Source: an uncultured bacterium (GTDB lineage: Bacteria > Bacteroidota > Bacteroidia > Bacteroidales > CAIWKO01). From it: DNA of 15,231 nt. The notes under the pieces are model-generated. The model did not search any database. It was not told the DNA's origin and saw only the letters and a program-made list of their open reading frames with translations. The translations under genes were made by a program, and so were the position numbers. Numbering within the stretch: position 1 is the first letter of the stretch; each line of letters begins with the position of its first letter. The stretch covers positions 1-15,231 of the forward strand of contig CAIWVT010000539.1 of the NCBI GenBank assembly GCA_903916135.1, written 5' to 3'. Positions 6,845 through 15,000 of the stretch are shown here, piece by piece.

Positions 6845-8857
6845 ATGAACCTATCACTTGATTTTGAACTTTCCAAAGAAGATAATCTCCTAAAGAGATT
6901 TGAGGAAATCCACAATTACATCTATGCCAATGATGGCTTATCAACTCAGCAAACGCTTGAGGAGATAATTAAAATTTTGTTCATCAAAATTTATGATGAA
7001 AACAAAAGAAGCAATCAGTTTCAGATTTCAGCGGATGAATTAAATCATCTTAAACAATCCAACACCGCCACGACTTTCGTAAAAAGAATTTCAAATTTAC
7101 TTGAAGAAACAAAAAAGGAATTCAGAGATGTTTTTGAAGCTGATGAAAAAATTCGCCTTTCAAATACAGCTTTAGGTTTTACAATTAATAAACTTCAAAA
7201 TATTTCGCTTGCTGATTCATCTAATGATGCCAAGGGGCTTGCATTTCAAAAGTTTTTAGCGCATCAGGAAAAAGACGGCAGAGGACAATTCTTTACGCCC
7301 GAACCTGTGATTGATTTTTGTGTTGAAATTATCCAACCAAAACCAAATGAAACTATAATTGACCCTGCCTGCGGCAGTGGAGGATTTCTAATTTCATCCC
7401 TGAAACATCTACTTAAAAATAATCCGAAAATAATTGCTGAAGAATTTGTAACGAAAAACCTTTTCGGACTTGACATTAATAAAAGTATCGCTCGTATTGC
7501 AAAAATGAAACTATTGCTTGAAGCAAACGGACAAGCAAATATTTTTTGTACCAATTCGCTTGAAGATATTGATGAAATTAAATTGACAGTTTCAAGTGCA
7601 TTACAAAATAAATCCTTTAATGGTTTTGATATTGTGTTGACAAATCCACCCTTTGGAACATTAGGCAAGATTACAAATACAAAAACCCTTACACAATACG
7701 ACTTAGGTTATAAATGGACGGGTTCAGACAATATGTTTTATAAAACAAAAATATTGAGAGATGGACAATCAGCCGAAATTTTATTTATTGAAAGATGTTT
7801 ACAACTCCTCAAAGAAGGCGGAAGATTAGGAATTGTATTACCCAACGGACATTTTGAAAACCCGTCATTAGATTATTTGCGTTTCTATTTAAAACAAAAA
7901 GCGAATGTTTTAGCAATTGTAAATCTTCCACAAGAAACTTTTATTCCTTACGGAACAGGTGTAAAAACATCTCTTCTTTTTCTTGAAAAAGAAACCGCAA
8001 ATACAAAAACTCAATACCCTATCTTTTTTAGTAAAATCAAGAAACCAGGGTACCAGGGTAACAAAAATGGAACTCCTATTTATAAGAAAGATAAATACGG
8101 AATGACAATCAAAGATAAAAGCGGAGCGCAAATTTTGGATGAAGATTTTTCTATTGTAGTTGAAGAATACAAGGCATTTCAAAAGAATCAAATTATTGAT
8201 TCCAACAATTCTTTTACCATAGATTTCAATGAACTCAATGGAAGGTTTGACTATGATTTTTATTCACCTGAAAACAGGAAAATGATTTCTGGATTGGAAG
8301 ATAAGAACGCAAAGCGACTTTGTGAAGTCGCCGACATTGTAAAAATTAAAAGTAAAAAACTTAATCATTCTGACAAGTCAGTTGAATATGTTGAGCTTTC
8401 GGACATCAATACTCATTCATTTGAAATTATCAATACAACAAATTTCACTGTCCACGAATTGCCAAGCAGAGCATCCTATGAATTAAAAACAGGCGACATT
8501 ATTACAGCAGTTGCTGGAAATTCAGTAGGCACAGAAAAGCACGCCACTGCTTTAGTTACAGATGAATTTGAAGGTTGTATTTGCACAAATGGTTTTCGAG
8601 TGCTTCGTAATTTTAAAATTGACTCTTACTATCTTCTTTATGTTTTAAAAAGTGAATCATTCTTAAAGCAAATATTTATGTATCGGACAGGTGCAGCGAT
8701 ACCAAATATTTCAGACTCTGACCTTGCAAATATTTTAATATATATCCCAAGCGAAAAAGTTATTAAACAGATAAGCACTAAAATGAAAAAAGCATTTGAG
8801 TTAAGACAAGAATCAAGAAAAGAAATTGAAAGTATAGAACTCGAATTACAAGCATAA
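6845..8857 (+). CDS. N6-adenine DNA methyltransferase fused to a specificity (HsdS-like) domain
   Basis: A 670-residue type I-like methyltransferase (HsdM family) that methylates adenine in the recognition site using S-adenosylmethionine. Numbered from the ATG at 6845: an N-terminal helical HsdM-type domain, GQFFTP at about 147-152, motif I DPACGSGG at 173-180 (AdoMet binding), and motif IV NPPF at 267-270 (catalytic). From about residue 465 (FDYDFYSPE) to the end the protein resembles one target-recognition domain of HsdS plus a closing helix (KMKKAFELRQESRKEIESIE), so modification and DNA specificity share one chain. The separate small nuclease upstream completes a type II/'type I-and-a-half'-like layout without HsdR. 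An in-frame ATG at 6812 lies inside the upstream operator copy and upstream of the -7 box, so 6845 is the better start. An exact 8-bp tandem (ACCAGGGT twice, 8046-8061) lies in frame. Confidence 0.88.
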   Translation: MNLSLDFELSKEDNLLKRFEEIHNYIYANDGLSTQQTLEEIIKILFIKIYDENKRSNQFQISADELNHLKQSNTATTFVKRISNLLEETKKEFRDVFEADEKIRLSNTALGFTINKLQNISLADSSNDAKGLAFQKFLAHQEKDGRGQFFTPEPVIDFCVEIIQPKPNETIIDPACGSGGFLISSLKHLLKNNPKIIAEEFVTKNLFGLDINKSIARIAKMKLLLEANGQANIFCTNSLEDIDEIKLTVSSALQNKSFNGFDIVLTNPPFGTLGKITNTKTLTQYDLGYKWTGSDNMFYKTKILRDGQSAEILFIERCLQLLKEGGRLGIVLPNGHFENPSLDYLRFYLKQKANVLAIVNLPQETFIPYGTGVKTSLLFLEKETANTKTQYPIFFSKIKKPGYQGNKNGTPIYKKDKYGMTIKDKSGAQILDEDFSIVVEEYKAFQKNQIIDSNNSFTIDFNELNGRFDYDFYSPENRKMISGLEDKNAKRLCEVADIVKIKSKKLNHSDKSVEYVELSDINTHSFEIINTTNFTVHELPSRASYELKTGDIITAVAGNSVGTEKHATALVTDEFEGCICTNGFRVLRNFKIDSYYLLYVLKSESFLKQIFMYRTGAAIPNISDSDLANILIYIPSEKVIKQISTKMKKAFELRQESRKEIESIELELQA

Positions 8858-8892
8858 CACAATACAATGAGGAACAAATAATAGAGCAGCCG

Positions 8893-8946
8893 ATAACGCA
8901 AAAATTGCAATAATTGAAAAAACTATTGCAATTCTCTATACGTTAT
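8893..8946 (+). repeat. Intergenic palindrome, attC-like site A
   Basis: The outer arms ATAACG (8893-8898) and CGTTAT (8941-8946) and the perfect 10-bp inner arms AATTGCAATA (8903-8912) and TATTGCAATT (8924-8933) form a nested structure with unequal spacers (4 and 7 nt) and an 11-nt loop. The size (54 bp), the two-box layout and the 3' end ACGTTATG resemble integron attC sites. The 3' word departs from the strict GTTRRRY core. The ATG proposed for the next gene (8945) lies in its last bases. Confidence 0.45.
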
Positions 8947-9646
8947 GGTACATAATAAAAACTTCATGATAGCATTTTTAACTTTATCAATACTTATGGT
9001 AATATCGTCTTGCCATAGTCAATCCGAAAAAAAAGATTACACTTTATTTTTACAAGGTGTAATTGCCAAAAGAAACGATTTTAAACGTCTTTATGTTAAT
9101 GCTGATGTGTCTGCGAAAGATTCAATCCTAACTGAAGCGAGGGCTTATTTAATAAATACGATATCCAATGATATTTTTCCTTATTGGTATGGAACCAAAT
9201 GGGACTTCAATGGAACCACAAGAACGCCGCAACAGGGTAAGATTGCCTGCGGGTATTTTGTGACAAATATTCTCGAAGATGTTGGCTTTAAAATTCCTCG
9301 TGTTAAATGGGCACAATCTGCATCTGAAGTGTTTATTAAAAAACTTGCACCGAATAATATAAAGCGATTCTCAAACAGACCTATCGCCGAAATAGAAAAT
9401 TATTTGTTGACAACTGGCGATGGGCTCTACGTGGTGGGGCTGGACATTCATGTCGGGTTCATAATAGTAAAAAACAAGTCCATTAAATTTGTGCATTCAA
9501 ATTATTACAAACCGGAGATTGGAGTCATGAAAGAGGATATTAATTCAAAAAATCCTTTTAAAGATTCTAACTATAGAATAATTGGGAAATTAATGTCGGA
9601 CGAAATGGTAATACGTTGGATAAATAATACTGCGTATGATGAATAA
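8945..9646 (+). CDS. Lipoprotein with NlpC/P60-like Cys/His pattern
   Basis: Protein of 233 residues. A hydrophobic segment (about 8-20) ends in ISSC with Cys23, a lipoprotein signal, so the product is probably anchored in the cell envelope. The body has PYWYGTKWDFNG (79-90), then GKIACGYFVTNIL with Cys102, and GLDIHVGFIIV with His169. This spacing of an aromatic-rich loop, a Cys at the start of a helix, and a His in a strand is what NlpC/P60-type papain-like cysteine peptidases and amidases show. I infer such a fold but the usual DCSG motif is changed to ACGY, so activity is uncertain. A second possible start is the ATG at codon 8 (8966). The gene stands alone between two intergenic palindromes and has no clear promoter of its own. 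Confidence 0.72.
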   Translation: MVHNKNFMIAFLTLSILMVISSCHSQSEKKDYTLFLQGVIAKRNDFKRLYVNADVSAKDSILTEARAYLINTISNDIFPYWYGTKWDFNGTTRTPQQGKIACGYFVTNILEDVGFKIPRVKWAQSASEVFIKKLAPNNIKRFSNRPIAEIENYLLTTGDGLYVVGLDIHVGFIIVKNKSIKFVHSNYYKPEIGVMKEDINSKNPFKDSNYRIIGKLMSDEMVIRWINNTAYDE

Positions 9647-9660
9647 GAATAATTACCTAC

Positions 9661-9748
9661 TATAACAGCACTTGTGCAGTGTGCAACAAAGGCATAAGAT
9701 CAGAATATAAACTTTGAAAGCACGCAGCAAGGCTGCTCAACGTTATGC
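9661..9748 (+). repeat. Intergenic imperfect palindrome, attC-like site B
   Basis: The left arm from 9661 (ATAAC, AGCA, CTTG, TGC) pairs with the right arm ending at 9748 (GCA, CAAG, TGCT, GTTAT). Extra bases lie mainly on the right arm, including CAAC beside the terminal box. One-sided extrahelical bases are characteristic of attC sites. The right arm also holds the small hairpin GCAGC-AAG-GCTGC. The 3' end is AACGTTATGC. It starts 14 bp after the stop codon of the preceding gene. Confidence 0.45.
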
Positions 9749-9819
9749 GTCATGCTTAAAAGACAGAAAATCCGCTATTAAAATTTAATAAGAACGAGTA
9801 TTATTTATAAATAAATCAA

Positions 9820-10563
9820 ATGGAAACACACGCACAACATCTTCACAAAGCCCCAGGAAATAAAATCTGGCATTACTTTTTTGAATTTCTCATGCTTTTC
9901 TTGGCAGTGTTCTGCGGGTTTTTAGCAGAGTATCAATTAGAACATAAAATTGAGAGAGAAAGGGAGAAGGAATATATCGGCTCCTTGATTGAAGATTTAT
10001 GCGCTGACACAACAAACCTTTTTATAGTTATAAATAAATATGATGTACTTGATTTGAAGATTGACACTTTGCTGAAAATGTATAGTAAATTTGCAACCGG
10101 ATACAACGATACATTACATAGGAATTTTTCTGCTATACTTGGCTATCCTGATTTTATTTATACAGACAGGACTATGCAACAATTAAAAAATTCAGGAGGT
10201 ATGCGACTCATCCGAAATAAAGAAGCCGCAGATGGCATCATGAGATATGATTCCAAAGTTAGAGACTATGGACTTGATGAAGGTTGTATGAGTGAAATTT
10301 TTTCACGCATAAAAGTTCTCTGGTATGAACTGATTGACTTAGAAGGTTTAGAACTGGATAGACATTCAAAATCAATTTCACAAATGGAGAAAGGAAATAA
10401 GAATTATCTTTTAATCAGCGACAAAGCTACTCTTGGAAAATTTAATAACATGATTCGTGATTATAAATATCTTGCCAGTCTAGTAAAAAATCAGGAGTTG
10501 GAGGTGAAAGCGAAAGCTATTCAGTTAATTGCGTTATTAAAAAAAGAATATCATTTGGATTAA
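9820..10563 (+). CDS. Uncharacterised single-pass membrane protein, Bacteroidota type
   Basis: Protein of 247 residues. A short N-terminal tail (METHAQHLHKAPGNKIWHY) is followed by one transmembrane helix (about 18-37, FFEFLMLFLAVFCGFLAEY), then a strongly charged helix (EHKIEREREKEYIGSLIEDL) and a mostly helical soluble part. TMQQLKNSGGMRLIRNKEA near 122-140 resembles the mid-region of small Bacteroidota membrane proteins of the DUF6090-like architecture (one helix, charged linker, helical domain). I do not claim membership. The function is unknown. It is flanked by palindromic sites on both sides and has no partner gene. The ATG is preceded by an AT-rich leader (AAATAAATCAA) without a Shine-Dalgarno, as usual here. 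Confidence 0.75.
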   Translation: METHAQHLHKAPGNKIWHYFFEFLMLFLAVFCGFLAEYQLEHKIEREREKEYIGSLIEDLCADTTNLFIVINKYDVLDLKIDTLLKMYSKFATGYNDTLHRNFSAILGYPDFIYTDRTMQQLKNSGGMRLIRNKEAADGIMRYDSKVRDYGLDEGCMSEIFSRIKVLWYELIDLEGLELDRHSKSISQMEKGNKNYLLISDKATLGKFNNMIRDYKYLASLVKNQELEVKAKAIQLIALLKKEYHLD

Positions 10564-10572
10564 GAGATGTAA

Positions 10573-10641
10573 GATAACAAACTACACATTTTCGTGGGCA
10601 GAGTAGCACGAACGCATAACAGCAAGGCGCATAACGTTAGC
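10573..10641 (+). repeat. Intergenic repeat, attC-like site C
   Basis: GATAAC (10573-10578) opposes GTTAG (10636-10640). Inside are the perfect arms TTCGTG (10591-10596) and CACGAA (10607-10612) and a direct repeat CGCATAAC (10613-10620, 10628-10635). The 3' end AACGTTAGCGG follows CAGCAAGGC, a word also present before the 3' end of site B. It lies just after the stop codon at 10561-10563. Confidence 0.4.
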
Positions 10642-10917
10642 GGCTATTTTGGGGACACTGCAAACATCAAACTGACGAGCAATAAATGGACATGACTTCA
10701 TTTCAAAGACAAAAAAACATTGACAGGCAAATAGAAAATTTCATTACAAATACTATTGAAATTTGACAAATAAAAACATGTCAACAAAATTCAGGACGAT
10801 ACACAATAAAGGACAAATATATAGGTTGGCAGACAATAGACAGTTAGCAGTAACGTTAAAATTAACAAACCAAATTATTAATGCAATAATTTGTCAATAA
10901 ATTATAGAATTAAAAAC
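10642..10917 (+). other. Gene-free interval ending in another TAACGTTA word (site D)
   Basis: About 275 bases without a convincing gene. A 26-codon frame (10686-10766) is too short and lacks any signal to call. At 10851-10858 the palindrome TAACGTTA recurs after CAGTTAGCAG, giving the same 3' wording as the preceding sites, but I cannot assign a clean left arm. The interval could be a gene-less or decayed cassette. A near-match to a -7 box, TAATTTG, lies around 10887-10893 ahead of the lipoprotein. Confidence 0.35.
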
Positions 10918-11856
10918 ATGAAAAAAATTATTTATTTATTCATTATGTTGTCCATCCTGTTTAGCTGTAAAAAAAAAGCAGGTAAAATAAACTATTCACT
11001 CACCTATACCACTTCTTCCGGTGGTAAAATTCATAAACAGGCAGATGCCGCAAAATCCAAAGGTTTATACACTCAGTTTGGTGATTATATTACAAGTGTA
11101 ACTCCATCTAAATATATAGCCAACTTTTGGTCACTCAGGTTTTATGATAATAAGCAGATTATTAATGAAGGACATATTTTAGGGCTTATTGATGGTAATC
11201 TACCGCTAAACGATCCTCAGCATATTGCTGATTTTTCGGGCAACAGCACTTTAGATATAATACCAATAATATATGGCACTACGGGAAGTGATGGATTGTT
11301 TTCAGATAAAGAAATTCAGTTTATATATTTGGGGTTTACTGCAAATTATTTTTATCAGGAAGCTACCTTGCCTGTTCAATATAACGGTGTAAGCTTATCA
11401 CAATTCAACCATCAATATTTTACCAATGTGTACAAAAGTGATTCTGTAAAACCCGGGAACGTTCTAACTGTAGATAATTTTCCATTAATGTATTATTTGT
11501 TTGATGTGGATAACCATGGATTTCCAATGGATTTTATCTTTGGAAATACAGATTCAACAAGAGTAGTGTATCTTGATGCGGGGCAATCTATTCCGGAGCT
11601 TGATCCTACAGCGGCTACACATCCGTTCATTGGTCCAATAAGTAATTTTGTTTGGAGTAATCATTATAGCGCATTCACACTGATTAGCCCTGATGATGGC
11701 GAAACGCTAAATGTAAATTGCACCCTTGGTTTTAATATCACCGACCTAATTCAGATATATGCCGGAGCAGATAACATCCCCTATACCAGTGATGATATGA
11801 TTGTGTATGCGCCCAATTTTTGGGAAAGAGTAAGCGTAACAGTTAATATAAATTGA
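10918..11856 (+). CDS. Uncharacterised lipoprotein
   Basis: Protein of 312 residues beginning MKKIIYLFIMLSILFSCKKK: a lysine n-region, a hydrophobic core and a lipobox ending at Cys17, followed by lysines rather than acidic residues. It is therefore probably a lipoprotein of the outer or inner membrane. The rest has no transmembrane segment and alternates aromatic and small polar residues as in beta-rich secreted proteins. Notable stretches are YLDAGQSIPELDPTA, FTLISPDDGETLNVNC and the closing AGADNIPYTSDDMIVYAP. I do not recognise the family; 'hypothetical lipoprotein' is as far as the sequence supports. The frame also opens at a TTG (10891), but the signal peptide sits at the ATG at 10918. 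It is followed by a strong terminator and converges on the 12031-15228 gene. Confidence 0.75.
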   Translation: MKKIIYLFIMLSILFSCKKKAGKINYSLTYTTSSGGKIHKQADAAKSKGLYTQFGDYITSVTPSKYIANFWSLRFYDNKQIINEGHILGLIDGNLPLNDPQHIADFSGNSTLDIIPIIYGTTGSDGLFSDKEIQFIYLGFTANYFYQEATLPVQYNGVSLSQFNHQYFTNVYKSDSVKPGNVLTVDNFPLMYYLFDVDNHGFPMDFIFGNTDSTRVVYLDAGQSIPELDPTAATHPFIGPISNFVWSNHYSAFTLISPDDGETLNVNCTLGFNITDLIQIYAGADNIPYTSDDMIVYAPNFWERVSVTVNIN

Positions 11857-11911
11857 TTGAAAATAGCATTGACAAAACCATCTTCAATCAAAAAAATAAT
11901 AAATAGTCGTT

Positions 11912-11943
11912 CGGCGGTAGGCTTTGCCTCCGTCGCTTTTATT
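11912..11943 (+). terminator. Intrinsic terminator after the lipoprotein gene
   Basis: CGGCGG (11912-11917), a bulged T, then AGGC pair with GCCT (11926-11929) and CCGTCG (11930-11935) around a TTT loop: ten pairs including one G-U. CTTTTATTTTTTT follows. It lies 55 bp after the stop codon. An A-rich run on the left side (11890-11904) might let it act weakly for the convergent minus-strand gene as well. Confidence 0.75.
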
Positions 11944-11968
11944 TTTTTAGGCTTAGTCTAATTCTATT

Positions 11969-12018
11969 CATCTGCGTTGCGCAGCATCTGCGTCATCCGC
12001 GTTCAAATCTTCATCCGC
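11969..12018. repeat. Dispersed CATCTGCGT-type intergenic repeat, copy 2
   Basis: CATCTGCGT occurs at 11969-11977 and 11985-11993, followed by CATCCGCGTT (11994-12003) and CATCCGC near 12012. It has the same vocabulary, in reverse complement, as 3494-3517. It lies between convergent genes, just past the stop of the 12031-15228 gene. Confidence 0.6.
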
Positions 12019-12030
12019 ATAATGATATTC

Positions 12031-15000
12031 TTAGCGCAATAGCAGCACCGTGCCTACATATTTATGCTCAATATAGTTTAACTCTTTCACCCTAAACTTA
12101 TACACATAAACACCACCCTCACACAATTTGTCTTTACCATCCACCTTACCGTTCCATCCTTTATTGGAGTCGTTGGTATAGAACAATTTCTTGCCTGAAC
12201 GGTCATAAATATATAATTCAAAGTTATCACTTCTAACACCGATTCCTTTTCCGTTGAAAACCGTATTACTTGTTATTGTAGAACTTGGAGCAAATGAATT
12301 TGGGATATAAAAGGCGAATCCTTCATTAATAACAATTTCCTGTTTCAAAGTGTCGGTACATGTTTCGTTATAAGCGATTAAAGTAACTTCATATACGCCG
12401 GGGTCGGTATAGGTATGTTCGGGAAACTCTTCAATAGAATAATTACTGTTTGCATCTCCAAAAGACCAACACCATCCATACGTATTTACCGATTCATCAT
12501 AGAAATGTATTAAAGGTTGGTAGGTATCCGTAATGGAAGGATCTGCATAAAAAGCAGCCTGAGGTGGAGGCAATACTTTAACAACATCATGACCAAGGGC
12601 AGGGCAACCGTCAAAAGTTGTTCCGGTAAGTGTTACATTGAAAATTCCTTGGTTGGTATATGTATAAGTTGTAGCAAGTAAAGTAGAAACGTCCATAATA
12701 GTTGTCGGGTCGCCAAAATCCCAATGAAGCGAATTAGAATCGGTCAATGCATTATATATATACTTAAAATCAACCGGCAAAGGATAACAACCCTGAGCGG
12801 GTGAAGTGGTGAATTGTAAAGCGACTTCTGTATATAGAGAAACTGTTACCGTGGTTGTACCCGTGCACCCCACCGAAGAGGTTCCTGTCACCGTATAAAT
12901 GGTATTGGTGGTTGGTGACACATTTACAACAGAATCCTGTAAACTTCCCGGCATCCAAATATAAGTGTTTGCTCCCGAAGCTGACAGTGTTGAGCTACTT
13001 CCGCTACAAATAGAAGCAGGTGATGCCACTGTCGAAAGCATCGGTTTCGGGTATATGGTAGAATTTAGGCTTGTGCTGGCAGCACATTGCCCTACAGTGG
13101 GTGTGAATGTATAAGCCGCACTTGAAACATTGTTTATTATAGAAGGATTCCATGTGCCAGTGATTCCATTTAGTGAAGTAGTACTTAACAGAGGAGGAAT
13201 TGAACCAATACAAAATCCAGGAATAGCAGCAAAGTTGGGAACAGTCTGAGGCGTTATAGTAACGTTGAGCGATTGAGTGGTGGCACATACTCCGGCATTT
13301 GGAGTAAAAATATAGGTTCCACTTGTGGTATTATCAATAGTAGCAGGATTCCATGATCCATTAATTCCATTGGGTGATGTTGGTCCTAATAGTGGGGCAG
13401 TTGAACCTGAACAGAAGGCTGGAATAGTAGCAAAGTTAGGAGTTACCAAAGGTATTACTGTTACAGAAACGGTTGAAGAAGCGGTGCAATTGGCAGTTGA
13501 TCCAACAACCGTATAGGTGATAGTTGACATGGGAGAAGCCGAAACAGTAGCTGTTGTTCCTAATCCACTGCTCCATAAATAGCTGGTCGCTCCATTTGCT
13601 GTTAGTGAGGATGAAGCACCTGCACAAATAGTTGTTGGAGATGCAGTAGAAGTAACCGTTGGATATGGGTTAACAGTTACTGTAAACGTGTTGGTTCCTG
13701 CGCATCCACCAGAGGTTCCTGAAATCGTGTAAGTTGATGTAATAGCCGGATTTGCTGTAACAGTTGTACCTGATGTTCCAGATAACCCGGCTGCAGGTGA
13801 CCATGTATAGGTAATGGCACCTGAAGCTGTTAAAAGAGCACCTGTGCCAATACATATTGAAGCTGGTGAAGGCGTAATACTTACTATAGGTGCAGCTACG
13901 GGTGCACTTGCTAAAGTTTGTGAAGTGCCATTGCCACAAGAATTTGAAGGAGTAACCGTAACACTACCTGAGCTTGCTCCATTGGATATATTAACTATAA
14001 CAGAATTTGTTCCTTGTCCGGAAACAATAGTCCATCCAACAGGGAAAACCCAATTATAGGTAATACCTACAGTGTTAGTAACTGAATAGGTTTGATTAGA
14101 ACTCATGCAGGGTGTTGTTGAACCAGTTATAATACTAGGTAGAGATGGAAGCGTCAATAAGGTATAGATAGCGTTAGCCCCTAAACTGACAGTGGCGATA
14201 CAAGCACTGCTACGCATATAAACGGTATAGGTAACACTTGTTGATAAGGATGCCGTGTAAGAAGAAGTTACATTCCATGCTTGTAAAATGGTGGCTCCGT
14301 TTTGCCATTGATATTGCCATGTGCCTCCATTCAGATTTCCACCTGTGAAAGAAGTAACATCAAAAGTTACTGATTGTGGAATAGTACAACTTGAAGATGG
14401 GGTTACGCTTATAACGATACTTGTTGGAGCCGAACAAGGAATATATGTAATTATTACTTGTCCACGAGCTCCTGCACCACCTTTACGTCCGTTATTACCT
14501 GCATTTCCACCAGCACCTGCGCCTCCAGGGGCTGTGCCAGCAGCGCCGGCACCATTACTAGTGGAACCTGCAGCACCACCACCACCACCACCAACACCAC
14601 CAACCCCTGCTGTTATGCCAGCAGCATTGCCCCCTGGGGCTGCATTGCCTGCACCGCCGCCGCCGCCACCACTTGAACCTGTACCTACATTTGCTGCTCC
14701 GTTACCTCCTGCATAAAAATATAAAGCATTACCGATATTTCCCGTTGTAGAACCAAGTGCGGTTCCACTACCAGCCGTACTACCATTGCCTCCCACGCCT
14801 CCTACTGCCAGAGTTGTTGCTCCTGCGGGTGCTCCTGCCACGGTATTGCCAAAATATGAACTGCCTCCTGTTCCACCCGTTCCACCAGTATTGGTTCCCG
14901 CAGTGCCTGTTGCCCCAACTCTTAAATTATAGGTGGTACCAGGTGTTACAGTCATAACAAATTGAGAATAAGAACCGCCAGCACCTCCACTTGCAGCAGT

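Noticed and set aside
7264..7668. Minus-strand frame inside the methyltransferase gene
   Set aside because: The plus-strand frame holds the methyltransferase motifs (GQFFTP, DPACGSGG, NPPF), so this is a shadow.
8046..8061. 8-bp tandem ACCAGGGT as a phase-variation switch in the methyltransferase
   Set aside because: Only two copies, the frame is intact, and the encoded residues fit the local sequence of HsdM-type proteins; too short to suggest frequent slippage.
10686..10766. 26-codon open frame
   Set aside because: No promoter, no ribosome site, no recognisable content; expected by chance in AT-rich DNA.
14321..14716. Proline/alanine-rich plus-strand frame opposite the glycine-rich domain
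   Set aside because: It mirrors the GC-rich glycine codons of the minus-strand gene, which has a signal peptide and recognisable domains.
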